The notes below the pieces were generated by a model that was given only the letters and a program-made list of their open reading frames with translations, had not been told where the DNA came from and searched no databases. Below, piece by piece: positions 1-8,538 of a stretch of 64,000 nt of DNA. Both the position numbers and the translations under genes were made by a program. The stretch is taken from assembly GCF_013523055.1 (NCBI RefSeq), contig NZ_JAAMQM010000001.1, positions 372,001 to 436,000 on the forward strand, given 5' to 3'. The stretch's first letter is position 1, and each line of letters starts with the position of its first letter. Source of the stretch: Pseudomonas capeferrum (GTDB taxonomy: Bacteria; Pseudomonadota; Gammaproteobacteria; Pseudomonadales; Pseudomonadaceae).

Positions 1-84
1 CAGCCGAAACCACGGTTGAATTCCGGCAAAGACAGGCAATGTTCGATCTCGCGCCTCGTTCGATGGCCGAGGCGCGCCATCTGC

Positions 85-453
85 TTATCGGGTGACCCAG
101 GACTCTACTTCGTCACCGCCGTGCTGCGCTTTCCACTCTTTCAAAAGGCGGTGATTGCCACCCTTGGTTTCGATGGTTTCACCATTATGAGGGTTCTTGT
201 AGACCTTGACTTCACGCGCCTTGCGGGTCGCTTTTTGCGGCGCGGCGGGAGCCGAGGACCGAGCGCTCGATTGCGGGTCGAGAATATTGATGATGTCCCG
301 GAGGCTGAAGCCGTACTTTTCCAACAAGGTGCGCAATTTGCTCTCGAATTCGATTTCCGCTTTGAGTTCGGAACTGCCTTTCAGGGTTTCCAGCTCGGCG
401 AGCTGAGTGGCTAGTTGTTGCTCAAGCTGGCGAAATTCTGCCAAACGCGACAT
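85..453 (-). CDS. MvaT/MvaV (Tur) family nucleoid-associated silencer, 122 aa
   Basis: Functional analogue of H-NS in pseudomonads: it coats AT-rich, often foreign DNA and represses it. Residues 1-55 are a heptad-like helical oligomerisation region (MSRLAEFRQLEQQLATQLAE onward), 60-80 an Ala/Ser/Pro linker, and 80-122 the DNA-binding domain with KVYKNPHNGETIETKGGN and the KGGNHR loop at about 97-102, which in MvaT inserts in the AT minor groove. The ATG at 453 is chosen because AAAGGAAACGA precedes it and the family begins MSxLxEFR; an upstream in-frame ATG at 540 has no such support. Which paralogue (MvaT, MvaV, TurA-E) it is cannot be decided from the sequence alone. Confidence 0.93.
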   Translation of the reverse strand: MSRLAEFRQLEQQLATQLAELETLKGSSELKAEIEFESKLRTLLEKYGFSLRDIINILDPQSSARSSAPAAPQKATRKAREVKVYKNPHNGETIETKGGNHRLLKEWKAQHGGDEVESWVTR

Positions 454-1472
454 GTTCGTTTCCTTTGGGGTTGATTGAATGCGTGACAGGATCATAGCAC
501 CGTGCGGGATAATAGTTGAACGTCTTTCCGACACTTGCACTTCCTGTATGTCCCGCGAGACGAACAGGTGAAGACGAAGAGTTTCAGGAGCACGTCGGCA
601 GGATCAGAAATCTTATAAGAGAGGAAGTAATGAATTACATGACTAGTTACATCTGCCGCGCTAATGACCCACGCGAATACCTTGTTCATCTGGCAGACAA
701 GACTAGCCGACAACGCATAATAGGCCGACTGCACTATCGCTCTAGTGCAGGGCAACGGGCCGCTCGACCTTTCTTTCCAGGCCAGAAGGCCGGCTCGCGC
801 ACTTCAACCCACTGCTCGAGCATCGGCGGCCCCACGGCGATCCATAGTCGGTCGCTCGGCGGGCAGTTCATTGGGCAGCAAGCTACCGACACCAAATACA
901 TTCATCGCTATCGACACTCTCAGCGCTCGACACGCCTGGCGAGAGTCCACCTCGAACCCTGCCAGGGCCGAGAGCAGAAAGCGATCCCCGTTTGGAAGCA
1001 GCTCAACCTTGTCTTTCTTGCGTGAACCGACCATAACGCCTCCCGTCAAAAAGAATTGCTGTGCGTTCATCTTTGCCCTGAACAATCGCGTCCCGGGTCT
1101 TCTACTGCAACAGGGTCGCCGTCAGGTTCCAGCATTGTCCTGATAACCTCGCGCCTCTGTCTTGCCCAGACCGGGTTACGCAAGCATTGATTTCACGGAA
1201 AAATTGCAGTGCCTACCGAATTGGGAGTTTCGGGCTGGAATCTTGGTGCCTCTGAGATCAATGTTCTCCGCCGAACGGTCAGGACCGGGGGTAGCGTTTA
1301 CTTTGAACTTACCTGGCGCGCGCAACCTCTCTTGAATATCCCTGGCCAATCGGTCGCTACTGGAACGACCGCACACTTTTCCATGGGACAGCACACGGTA
1401 CCGACGCTTTCAGCGAGAGGCCGCATAGGGGCATCGTCGATCTTCCGTCTTGATCGTTTGAGGAGGCGCTAC
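454..1472. other. ORF-poor interval of about 1 kb
   Basis: No convincing gene was found between the mvaT-like gene and the PLDc_N gene. Several overlapping reading frames exist on both strands, but none has a recognisable domain. The best candidates are a minus-strand frame at 804-1034 (listed separately) and a plus-strand frame starting with ATG at 630 behind GAGAGGAAGTA, whose second half is Ser/Arg-rich and looks like out-of-frame translation. The stretch may hold decayed coding DNA. Confidence 0.5.
804..1034 (-). CDS. Doubtful small hypothetical protein, 76 aa
   Basis: Not recognised. The reading frame begins with ATG at 1034 behind GGGAGGCGTT, a reasonable ribosome binding site, and encodes MVGSRKKDKVELLPNGDRFL followed by a mixed hydrophobic/basic sequence ending ADARAVG. 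There is no domain, signal peptide or membrane segment that I can name. It overlaps open frames on the other strand, so it may be chance or the remnant of a longer gene. The only support is the start context. Confidence 0.22.
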   Translation of the reverse strand: MVGSRKKDKVELLPNGDRFLLSALAGFEVDSRQACRALRVSIAMNVFGVGSLLPNELPAERPTMDRRGAADARAVG

Positions 1473-1694
1473 ATGGAAACTTCATTCTTCTGGCTTGCCG
1501 CAGCCGTGGTCGTCATTGCCCTGGATCTATGGGCATTGAACAGCGTGTGGCGTAGTACCAAAAGCTCCGGAACCAAAGTGGCGTGGACGCTGTTGATCTT
1601 CATCCTGCCATTGGTAGGGCTGATCATCTGGGGTATTGCGGGACCGCGTGGCATCGCCAGGCCACCGAGCTCTCCCAACCACAGCAAAGGATGA
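1473..1694 (+). CDS. PLD nuclease N-terminal (PLDc_N) domain membrane protein, 73 aa
   Basis: Small inner-membrane protein with two predicted membrane helices, about residues 4-26 (FFWLAAAVVVIALDLWAL) and 35-56 (KVAWTLLIFILPLVGLIIW), followed by the W-G-I-A-G-P-R-G motif typical of the PLDc_N family, in which stand-alone short versions are common and of unknown role. The ATG at 1473 is preceded by GAGGAGGCGCT. The frame is open further upstream to 1209, but those residues have no family resemblance, so the later start is preferred. It stands alone; the next gene is on the opposite strand. Confidence 0.82.
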   Translation: METSFFWLAAAVVVIALDLWALNSVWRSTKSSGTKVAWTLLIFILPLVGLIIWGIAGPRGIARPPSSPNHSKG

Positions 1695-1802
1695 ACGGAT
1701 AGGCACGACAGCCAATACGCATCCCTAGGCCGAATGATAGGCCCGCGTCTTCGGGCACGATGCCGCCAGCCAGGGATCCGGCAGCGGATTCGGGCAAGCG
1801 TT

Positions 1803-2235
1803 CTATCGCGGGACAACGGGTGCCTCGCGCATGAAGATCTCGGCGGTCTTCGGACCGATACCTTCGAATTCCATCAGTCGTTGCACGAAGTCTTCAAGGT
1901 CGCTGCTGGCCTCTTTCATTGCGCCGAGCGTTCCGCCATATTTCGTTTTCAAGCTTGGCCACGAGCGCGCGCAGGCGCCTTGCGGTGGACTCGTCATAAC
2001 GGGCATAGCCACCTTCGCCGAGCATGCGTACAAGCTCTCGATGGGTACACTTGACCAGCGAGCGCGGCGTATCATGCCGGTATCGATCGACCATGACGCG
2101 GTTTGCGTTCACGGCAGTGGCGGCGCGAATGCGCTTGCCCATGAGGAAACTGGCGAGCATCCATTTGAACAGCGCGCCTTCGCCACCGGCCTGCAGGTCG
2201 ATGCCGAGATCTTGGGCGGTGACAGGTTGAGGCAT
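1803..2235 (-). pseudogene. Helix-hairpin-helix (endonuclease III-like) protein gene, frameshifted
   Basis: Two overlapping minus-strand frames together give one protein of about 143 residues. The first part, from ATG 2235 (MPQPVTAQDLGIDLQAGGEG) to LRALVAKLENE, lies in one frame; the second, YGGTLGAMKEASSDLEDFVQ to IFMREAPVVPR, lies in the other. The second part carries a helix-hairpin-helix motif, FEGIGPKTAEIFMREA, as in the HhH-GPD fold of DNA glycosylases. The join falls at the TTT run 1941-1943: removing one T restores KLENEYGG. The intact family is a small protein often labelled DNA methylase or endonuclease with no proven activity. It is either a true pseudogene or a one-base sequence error. 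Confidence 0.75.
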
Positions 2236-2358
2236 CTGCGAATCTTCGACAGCTCGCAGGACGAGCTTAACGCCGCGCCCATGGTCGGGGCGCTGCTTCG
2301 ATGTGCTATAGACCTATTAGATCAACCCAGCCCTTTAGCGAATCCTGGGATGTAGACG

Positions 2359-2874
2359 ATGACGCACGATAAGCCGGTTGTCACCAAAGCCAACGAAATG
2401 GATCTGGACGGCATTCTCGAGTTGCAAGCCATGAACCAGGTAGATCGCGGCGGTCTGCTCGCTTCAAGTCTGCCACCCGAGCGCATCTTGACGATGATGC
2501 GGGAAATGCCCCTGATCGTGGCGCGTCGGGACAGACGCGTGGCCGGCTTCCTATTGACCGCGACCCGCTACATGAATGCCGACTACCCCTTGGTCAACGC
2601 CATGCTCAAGGCCTATCCCGGCTCGCCGGACGCTTACATCTATGGGCCGATATGCGTGATCGAGGAAGAGCGAGGGCACGGTCTGGCCCAAGCAATGTTC
2701 GAACACTTGTGCCGACTGGAGCCAGGCCGCGAAGGTATCCTGTTCATCCGCAAGGACAATGAGGCCTCCATGCACGCCCACTTGAAAATGGGCATGCGAG
2801 AGGTTGCAACCTTCATGTTCGAGGGCCATGCATTCGCGGTGTTTTCATTCAGGGGATGCGTGACGCCCGAATAG
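2359..2874 (+). CDS. GNAT family N-acetyltransferase, 171 aa
   Basis: Single GNAT domain that would transfer an acetyl group from acetyl-CoA to an unknown amine substrate in the cytoplasm. The acetyl-CoA pyrophosphate loop is visible as EEERGHGLAQAMFEHL (residues 102-117, the R/Q-x-x-G-x-A pattern), preceded by strand YIYGPICV and followed by NEASMHAHLKMGM, the usual fold-closing helix. Length is normal for a single-domain GNAT. The ribosome binding site before ATG 2359 is weak. It reads away from the frameshifted HhH gene with a gap of about 120 bp. The substrate cannot be predicted. Confidence 0.85.
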   Translation: MTHDKPVVTKANEMDLDGILELQAMNQVDRGGLLASSLPPERILTMMREMPLIVARRDRRVAGFLLTATRYMNADYPLVNAMLKAYPGSPDAYIYGPICVIEEERGHGLAQAMFEHLCRLEPGREGILFIRKDNEASMHAHLKMGMREVATFMFEGHAFAVFSFRGCVTPE

Positions 2875-2970
2875 AAGAATCCATCCCATTGCCGCTTGCC
2901 GCCAGGCTTGGCGCTCTTGAAGCGTGGAATATTCCGTGCCTCGCCTGTCCGGCGGCAACCGCACCGTGCC

Positions 2971-3096
2971 CTACTCCGCGCCAGGCGGAATGCCGTCCTT
3001 GTTGCGATCTTTCAATCGCTCGCGCTCCTGCTCGGTCGAATGCGCTGGAACATTGTCCGGCTTGCGCTCTTCTTTCTTTTCTTCGGTCATGTTCAT
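2971..3096 (-). CDS. Small charged hypothetical protein, 39-41 aa
   Basis: Short gene read by hand. From ATG 3090 it encodes [20 protein letters not shown] followed by [19 protein letters not shown] and a TAG stop. A second in-frame ATG at 3096 would add Met-Asn. A strong AGGAG lies upstream (spacing 9 to the inner ATG and 3 to the outer one), which favours the inner start. The product is hydrophilic, rich in Glu, Lys and Arg, with a Pro/Gly tail, and has no signal peptide or membrane segment. I do not recognise a function; start context and composition suggest a real gene. Confidence 0.6.
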   Translation of the reverse strand: MNMTEEKKEERKPDNVPAHSTEQERERLKDRNKDGIPPGAE

Positions 3097-3285
3097 GTTC
3101 TCCTGTCGATGTCCCTTTGGCAGTCATGCTTCCTTGCAGTTCAGTGCCATATGAATCGGCTCAACGTAAGCGCCGCCGTCACCGCCATTTCCCGCACCGC
3201 CCGACACCTTCTCCCTGCTATCTTTGAACTTCCTTCGGCAATGATCTCTCTCCTGATTACATTCCTCATCAAGAAGGTGGAAACC

Positions 3286-4509
3286 ATGAGAGCCCTTACC
3301 TACCACGGCGCCCACGATGTCAGAGTGGACAACGTCCCCGACCCTACCGTGCAAGATAGCGACGACATCATCCTGAGGGTGACCGCCACCGCTATCTGCG
3401 GATCCGACCTGCATCTGTATCGCGGCAAGATCCCCACCGTCGAAAGTGGCGATATCTTCGGGCACGAGTTCATGGGTATCGTCGAAGAGACAGGCAGCGC
3501 TGTCACCGCCGTGAGCAAGGGGGACCGCGTGGTTATCCCGTTTGTCATTGCCTGCGGTAGCTGTTTCTTCTGTCAGCAGGACCTGTACGCGGCCTGCGAG
3601 ACCACGAACACGGGGCGCGGCGCCATCCTGAACAAGAAATCCATTCCGCCAGGGGCCGCGCTTTTCGGGTTCAGCCATCTGTATGGTGGTGTTCCGGGTG
3701 GTCAGGCCGAATACGTGCGCGTGCCCAAGGCCAACACTGGCCCGTTCAAGGTGCCGGGCACCTTGGCCGATGAAAAGGTGCTGTTCCTGTCGGACATCCT
3801 GCCCACCGCCTACCAGGCCGTGCTGAACGCCGAGATCAAGAGCGGTTCGAGCGTGGCTATCTACGGGGCCGGACCTGTCGGGCTGCTCTGCGCGGCGGTG
3901 GCGCAGATGCTTGGCGCCGAGCGGATCTTCATGGTCGACCATCATCCTTACCGCCTCGCCTATGCGCAGAAAACCTATGGCGTGATTCCGATCAACTTCG
4001 ATGAGGACGATGACCCGGCCGACACCATCATCCAGCAGACCCCGGGAAAGCGCGGTGTCGACGGCGTGATCGATGCGGTGGGCTTCGAAGCCAAGGGCAG
4101 CACTACAGAAACGGTGCTAGCCGCGCTGAAGCTCGAAGGCAGCAGTGGCAAGGCATTGCGCCAGTGCATCGCGGCGGTACGCCGTGGTGGCGTGGTCAGC
4201 GTACCGGGCGTCTATGCGGGCTTCATCCACGGCTTCCTGTTCGGCGACGCGTTCGACAAGGGCCTTACGTTCCGCATGGGCCAGACCCATGTACAGAAGT
4301 ACCTGCCTGAATTGCTGGAGTTCATCGAAGCCGGGAAGCTGGCCCCCGAGGCCATCATTACCCATCGCATGGGGCTCGAGGACGCAGCCGAGGGGTACAA
4401 GATCTTCGACAAGAAACAGCAGGATTGCCGCAAGATCATCCTGACGCCGGGGTCCACCACCATTGCGCAACCAGTGGGCAACGACATGGACGCGGTGCCT
4501 TCGACCTGA
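3286..4509 (+). CDS. Zinc-dependent alcohol dehydrogenase, formaldehyde dehydrogenase-like, 407 aa
   Basis: Medium-chain dehydrogenase/reductase that oxidises an alcohol or aldehyde adduct with NAD(P). Visible are the catalytic zinc ligands C38-G-S-D and H60-E61 ([10 protein letters not shown]), the four-cysteine structural zinc lobe (C90, C93, C96, C104 in [17 protein letters not shown]), and a Rossmann motif GAGPVG (194-199) followed by Asp218 at the second strand, which favours NAD. The long insert after the structural zinc is typical of the glutathione-independent formaldehyde dehydrogenase-like subgroup. ATG 3286 is chosen for AAGGTGG six bases upstream; the frame is open to 2896 but that part is not family-like. 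The physiological substrate is unknown. Confidence 0.9.
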   Translation: MRALTYHGAHDVRVDNVPDPTVQDSDDIILRVTATAICGSDLHLYRGKIPTVESGDIFGHEFMGIVEETGSAVTAVSKGDRVVIPFVIACGSCFFCQQDLYAACETTNTGRGAILNKKSIPPGAALFGFSHLYGGVPGGQAEYVRVPKANTGPFKVPGTLADEKVLFLSDILPTAYQAVLNAEIKSGSSVAIYGAGPVGLLCAAVAQMLGAERIFMVDHHPYRLAYAQKTYGVIPINFDEDDDPADTIIQQTPGKRGVDGVIDAVGFEAKGSTTETVLAALKLEGSSGKALRQCIAAVRRGGVVSVPGVYAGFIHGFLFGDAFDKGLTFRMGQTHVQKYLPELLEFIEAGKLAPEAIITHRMGLEDAAEGYKIFDKKQQDCRKIILTPGSTTIAQPVGNDMDAVPST

Positions 4510-4545
4510 ACATCACATCAAGCATGAGTCGTTAGGTTGCGGCGT

Positions 4546-4565
4546 GGCCGAGCTCGCGCTCGGCC
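4546..4565. terminator. Hairpin after the alcohol dehydrogenase gene
   Basis: A perfect 8-bp stem GGCCGAGC/GCTCGGCC closes a TCGC loop about 37 bases after the stop codon. No T tract follows, so it may be a weak or Rho-assisted terminator, or a chance GC-rich stem. Confidence 0.35.
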
Positions 4566-4707
4566 CGCCACCAACCTGTCCTGGTTCTTCTCGAACGCCC
4601 GGCGCGCTTGCGCTGAACTATTGTAAACAGCCAGCACTCCATCCCTCGTCGATCTCATTTTCCGACATTCGCATCACTCCTATCTTCACGCTCGGCAGGT
4701 CAAGCCC

Positions 4708-6018
4708 ATGGAAATCTCGTCCCCCCTCCCGCTCAAACGAGTCGTCACCACGTCCATGCTGGTGCTGTTCATCCTGGGGGATGTGCTGGGCGCGGGTGTC
4801 TACGCTCTGGTCGGCACCATCGCTGGCGAAGTGGGTGGCGCGATCTGGGTACCGTTGCTGCTGGCGCTGTTCTTCGCCATGCTGACTGCCGGATCCTATG
4901 CGGAGCTTGTGACCAAGTACCCGCACGCGGGAGGCTCCGCTGTCTTTGCCGCCAAGGCCTTCAGATCGCCACTGGTGTCTTTCCTGGTGGGGTTCAGCAT
5001 GCTGGCCGCCGGCGTGACGAGCGCCGCGGGCTTGTCGCTGGCGTTCGCGGGAGATTACCTCGCGCTCTTCGTCGACGTCCCCGCGCACGTGGCCGCGCTC
5101 GTCTTCCTGATCGTCATCGGGCTGATAAATGCCAGGGGTATCAAGGAGTCGCTTGGGGCGAACATCGTCATGACAGTCATCGAGCTGACGGGTCTTGTCC
5201 TGGTTGTCGTCGCCGCGGCCTGGTTCTTTGGCACCGGCGAGGCGAACCCTGGTCGCGCGCTGGAGTTCAAGCCCGGCGTGAACCCGGTGGTCGGGGTACT
5301 GGGCGCCGCGCTGCTGGCGTTCTATTCATTCGTGGGATTCGAAACCTCGGCAAACCTTGCCGAAGAAGTCAGGGATGTACGCCGCACCTATCCCAAGGCG
5401 CTGTTCGGCGCATTGCTCATCGCCGGTGCCATCTACATGGCGGTCGGCGTGGCCGCTGCGTCAGTGGTGCCGGTCGAACGTCTGGTTACCTCCTCCGCTC
5501 CGCTGCTGGAGGTCGTCAAAGCCTCGGGATTGAACATCCCACCTCGACTGTTCGCGCTGATCGCCTTGGTGGCCGTGGCCAATGGAGCACTTCTGACGAT
5601 GATCATGGCAAGCCGACTGGCCTACGGAATGGCCCATGCCGGTTTGCTGCCCGAGGCCTTGGGCAAGGTCTTGAGCGTTCGCCGCACCCCTTGGGTGGCG
5701 ATCACGGTCACCACATTGGTGGCGATCGTTCTTACGCTTACCGGTTCTCTGGCGGTGCTGGCACAGACTGTCGTATTGCTCTTGCTGGTGGTGTTTCTCA
5801 GCACCAATCTCGCCGTGCTCGTGCTGCGGCGCGACACCGTGAGCGAGGCACACTTTCGCGTTCCCTCCTGGGTACCCGTGCTCGCCATCCTCTCGTGCCT
5901 GGTACTGATGAGCCAGCAGGATGCGCAGACCTGGATACGCGCGGGGGCGCTGCTCGCACTCGGGCTGGTACTGTACGCCGGATCCCGCCTGCGCATGCGG
6001 CTGGCCACCAAGGCCTAG
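4708..6018 (+). CDS. APC superfamily amino acid permease, 436 aa
   Basis: Inner-membrane secondary transporter, probably a proton-coupled amino acid or amine importer. About 12 hydrophobic segments can be traced. The first helix carries GDVLGAGVYALVG (24-36), the unwound helix-1 substrate motif of the APC family, and the sixth region contains LLAFYSFVGFETSANLAEEV, the conserved F-G-F-E-T/E-x-A-N pattern of the family. Length is at the short end of the usual 430-500 residues. The start ATG 4708 gives a natural short cytoplasmic N terminus although the ribosome binding site is weak. It precedes an AraC regulator in the same direction; a functional link is inference only. Confidence 0.88.
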   Translation: MEISSPLPLKRVVTTSMLVLFILGDVLGAGVYALVGTIAGEVGGAIWVPLLLALFFAMLTAGSYAELVTKYPHAGGSAVFAAKAFRSPLVSFLVGFSMLAAGVTSAAGLSLAFAGDYLALFVDVPAHVAALVFLIVIGLINARGIKESLGANIVMTVIELTGLVLVVVAAAWFFGTGEANPGRALEFKPGVNPVVGVLGAALLAFYSFVGFETSANLAEEVRDVRRTYPKALFGALLIAGAIYMAVGVAAASVVPVERLVTSSAPLLEVVKASGLNIPPRLFALIALVAVANGALLTMIMASRLAYGMAHAGLLPEALGKVLSVRRTPWVAITVTTLVAIVLTLTGSLAVLAQTVVLLLLVVFLSTNLAVLVLRRDTVSEAHFRVPSWVPVLAILSCLVLMSQQDAQTWIRAGALLALGLVLYAGSRLRMRLATKA

Positions 6019-6231
6019 CGCCTGATTCATCTCCTTGCCGGCACCATTTGCCCGACAATGGGCATCCCTAAGGGCTTTGGGTAGACTGTCGAAGCTTTCG
6101 AGAGCGCCCTGCGCTCACGGGTGGTCGATCTCGGTCACGGTACTGGCTCGCTCCTCTCCAGCAGGATCAGAGCAGTTCCCGCCATCGATCCATCATCATT
6201 GGCTCACATTACCCTTGCAGGAAGAACCAGC

Positions 6232-7089
6232 ATGCGCGAATCCGACTGGATCGACCTGAAGCAGGATGCTGCATCGGGTATCGAAACCATCCACGCCCAT
6301 TTCGAAGGTCATGCCTATGACCCCCACTGGCACGACAGTTACCTGGTAGGCATCACCGAGCAAGGGGTGCAGCAGTTCAACTGTCGACGCCAACGACACG
6401 ACAGCACGCCTGGCTGCGTATTCCTGCTGGAGCCGGGCGAGCTGCACGATGGAAACGCGCCCCAGGCGCATGGTTTCACTTACCGCACGTTATACCTGGC
6501 CCCGGACTGGCTGGAGCGAGAACTACGGTCATTGTTCGAAGAGGCGTCCAACCAGCGACAACTGGGCTTTGACAGAACGCTGGCTGCCGATCGGCCATTG
6601 GCGTCGGCCATTGCCTATGCATTCGCCAGTCTGCATGGAGAAGAGATACGGATGCTTCGGGACACTGCGCTGGACGCCCTGCTAGGGCAACTGACACAGC
6701 ATCTGCACTGGCGCAAACGCATCGACCCCGACCCCCGCCTTCCTCTGGTCGCGCAACGTGCTCGCGAGTACCTGCATGGTCATCTGCATGAAGACATCGC
6801 ACTGACCGACCTAGCAAGCATCTGCGGCGTCGACCGGCATCGACTATCCCGTGCCTTCAAGGCAGCCTTCGGCCTGGCTCCTCATGCCTATCTCATCCAG
6901 CTGCGCCTGGCGAAAGCCCGACGCCTGCTGGCAAGCGGCGCAGCGGCTGCCACCGTTGCAACGGCGCTGGGCTTTGCCGACCAGAGCCACCTGGGACGCT
7001 GGTTTCGGCGCGCCTACCGCATGACACCCGCGCATTACCGTACGCTCTGCTCAATTGTTCCAGACCGAGGGTCGTCCAGCCGGACATGA
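6232..7089 (+). CDS. AraC family transcriptional regulator, 285 aa
   Basis: N-terminal cupin-like sensing domain (about 1-150, with HAHFEGHAYDPHWHDSYLVG and a PGELHDG strand) followed by two helix-turn-helix motifs in the last 100 residues (DIALTDLASICGVDRHRLSR and TVATALGFADQSHLGRWFRR, then MTPAHYR), the classic AraC/XylS signature. ATG 6232 is preceded by GCAGGAAGAACCAGC; an in-frame ATG at 6121 lacks support. The stop overlaps or nearly touches the LysE-type exporter gene, an arrangement frequent for AraC regulators that control an adjacent LysE/RhtB efflux gene. The effector is unknown. Confidence 0.9.
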   Translation: MRESDWIDLKQDAASGIETIHAHFEGHAYDPHWHDSYLVGITEQGVQQFNCRRQRHDSTPGCVFLLEPGELHDGNAPQAHGFTYRTLYLAPDWLERELRSLFEEASNQRQLGFDRTLAADRPLASAIAYAFASLHGEEIRMLRDTALDALLGQLTQHLHWRKRIDPDPRLPLVAQRAREYLHGHLHEDIALTDLASICGVDRHRLSRAFKAAFGLAPHAYLIQLRLAKARRLLASGAAAATVATALGFADQSHLGRWFRRAYRMTPAHYRTLCSIVPDRGSSSRT

Positions 7090-7121
7090 TCGCTTTTCCG
7101 ATCATTCCTGCAGAGTCGCTC

Positions 7122-7724
7122 ATGGACCAGCTGTCAGCCTTCATACTCTTTGCCTTCGTGGCGTCCATCACGCCCGGTCCTACCAACATCCTGGTTCTGA
7201 CCCACAGTTCACGCTGGGGCGTGCCTGCGACCTTTCCCATCATCATCGGTGCCTGTGCCGCCGCGGCATCAATCGTGCTGCTGGTCGGCACGGGCATGGG
7301 CGAGACGCTCGCACGTCATGGGCAGGTTCAGCGGATCATGTCTTGGGTCGGGATCGCCTGGTTGATATGGCTGGCATGGAAGATCTTCAGTGCCCCGGCG
7401 CAGGGAATCGAGGCCGATCGGCGTGACACCGGACCAAGAATTGGACTGGCAGGGGCAGCACTGCTTCAGTTGGTGAATCCGAAGACCTGGATGATGGCGC
7501 TCGCGGTCCTGACGGTCTTCGCAGGCAGCGATGCCGATCGTGTGACGCGTATCTTGTGGCTTTCGCTGATCTTCTTCGCTGTGTCGATCCCCTGCATGAC
7601 GACGTGGGCATTGCTTGGCAGAGGGGCCGCGCGCTGGTGCCGCTCTCCCACGCAGATGCGCCGCTTCAATCAGGCAATGGGGTTGCTGTTGCTTGTCTCG
7701 GCCGGATTGGCGTTTGCGAGCTGA
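7122..7724 (+). CDS. LysE/RhtB family amino acid exporter, 200 aa
   Basis: Inner-membrane exporter with about six hydrophobic segments and the LysE signature SITPGPTNILVLTHSSRWG near the N terminus (TPGPTN at 17-22). The second half holds LLQLVNPKTWMMALAV, the conserved N-P-K motif. Family members normally start a few residues before the first helix, so the ATG at 7122 (MDQLSAFILF) is chosen; an upstream ATG at 7086 would overlap the AraC stop as ATGA and remains possible. It is probably cotranscribed with, and controlled by, the AraC regulator just upstream (inference). Confidence 0.88.
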   Translation: MDQLSAFILFAFVASITPGPTNILVLTHSSRWGVPATFPIIIGACAAAASIVLLVGTGMGETLARHGQVQRIMSWVGIAWLIWLAWKIFSAPAQGIEADRRDTGPRIGLAGAALLQLVNPKTWMMALAVLTVFAGSDADRVTRILWLSLIFFAVSIPCMTTWALLGRGAARWCRSPTQMRRFNQAMGLLLLVSAGLAFAS

Positions 7725-7794
7725 GGTAGCCGTGGTCTGCGGATGCCGCCACTGCTGGGATCGGCATGCCAGACTACCCAGCATGCCTACCTGT

Positions 7795-7968
7795 TCAGGA
7801 TTTCGGGGGCTCTTCGAGGGTGCCCACCTGCGGGGCGTCGCTTTGATAGGACTCGTCCTCCAAGTCCGGGTCGGGGACAGGTGCGCCCGGTGGTCGCTTT
7901 CCGGGATCGTTCACGTAGGGTATCCGGTTGGGGCCCTGCTCTTCCGTGCCTTCGGTCTCGGGATTCAT
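7795..7968 (-). CDS. Small acidic proline-rich hypothetical protein, 57 aa
   Basis: Not recognised. The gene starts at ATG 7968 behind an excellent AAGGAG (spacing about 7) and encodes a soluble, probably disordered protein: MNPETEGTEEQGPNRIPYVN followed by a region rich in Pro, Asp and Glu. There are no membrane or signal segments. It lies 167 bp downstream of exbD on the same strand, beyond a hairpin, so cotranscription is uncertain. Similar short P/E/D-rich proteins occur scattered in pseudomonads without known role. The frame is open upstream to 8112 but has no start context there. Confidence 0.65.
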   Translation of the reverse strand: MNPETEGTEEQGPNRIPYVNDPGKRPPGAPVPDPDLEDESYQSDAPQVGTLEEPPKS

Positions 7969-8100
7969 TGTCGGCTCCTTCAAGGGACAAGTTGTCCTTC
8001 GTTGGAGAGGCGCGACGGGGTGAATGTTCAGCCCGATCGCAGGCCGTGCCGAAATCCTGGGCGGGACGACCGCTCGCCAAATCCGTCTTCGATAGCCAGC

Positions 8101-8130
8101 CGCCCACCGCACCTGTCGGAACGGTGGGCG
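8101..8130 (-). terminator. Hairpin downstream of exbD
   Basis: A 9-bp inverted repeat CGCCCACCG/CGGTGGGCG sits just past the exbD stop. No U tract follows on the minus strand, so termination here is plausible but not assured. Confidence 0.4.
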
Positions 8131-8135
8131 CCAGC

Positions 8136-8537
8136 CTACTTGGCAGTGATCACGGCCAACTTGGTGATGCCCGCTTTTTCAATGGACGCCATGGCCCTGG
8201 CGACTTCTCCGTAGTTCACGCCATCGTCGGCCTGGAGCTGGACACGGACTTCGGGATCCTTCTCCCTGGCAGCCTGGAGGTTGGTCTGCAGCAGGTCCGG
8301 CTGGATCTCGTCCTTGTTGATGAACAGCTTGCCTTGGCCATCGATGCTGACCACCAGCGGATCCTTCTGCTCGGCGGGGGCTACGGCTTCGGTCTTGGGC
8401 AGGTTGATCGGGATCGAGTTGGTCAGCAGCGGCGCGGTGACGATGAAGACCACCAACAACACCAGCATCACATCCACCAGCGGCGTCACGTTGATCTCGC
8501 TGAGCACTTCGTCGCTGTCTTGGGTCGAGAAGGCCAT
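8136..8537 (-). CDS. exbD: ExbD, TonB-system energiser subunit, 133 aa
   Basis: Component of the ExbB-ExbD proton-driven motor that energises TonB for uptake through outer-membrane receptors. One membrane helix at about 22-42 (VDVMLVLLVVFIVTAP) carries the essential membrane Asp at residue 22, equivalent to D25 of E. coli ExbD; the rest is periplasmic and ends ASIEKAGITKLAVITAK as usual. Start ATG 8537 lies one base after the exbB stop, so the two are translationally linked. It is the last gene of tonB-exbB-exbD, the order known for P. aeruginosa tonB2-exbB1-exbD1. Confidence 0.95.
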   Translation of the reverse strand: MAFSTQDSDEVLSEINVTPLVDVMLVLLVVFIVTAPLLTNSIPINLPKTEAVAPAEQKDPLVVSIDGQGKLFINKDEIQPDLLQTNLQAAREKDPEVRVQLQADDGVNYGEVARAMASIEKAGITKLAVITAK

Positions 8538-8538
8538 G

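Noticed and set aside
516..1025. Plus-strand frame with ATG 630 behind GAGAGGAAGTA
   Set aside because: The second half is Ser/Arg/His-rich without domain or conservation clues, as expected for out-of-frame GC-rich DNA.
1176..1394. Minus-strand 72-codon frame with a vague resemblance (GKFKVNATP, GTKIPARN) to HU/IHF C termini
   Set aside because: The similarity is short, the HU core and start context are missing, and the plus strand is also open here. Not enough for a gene call.
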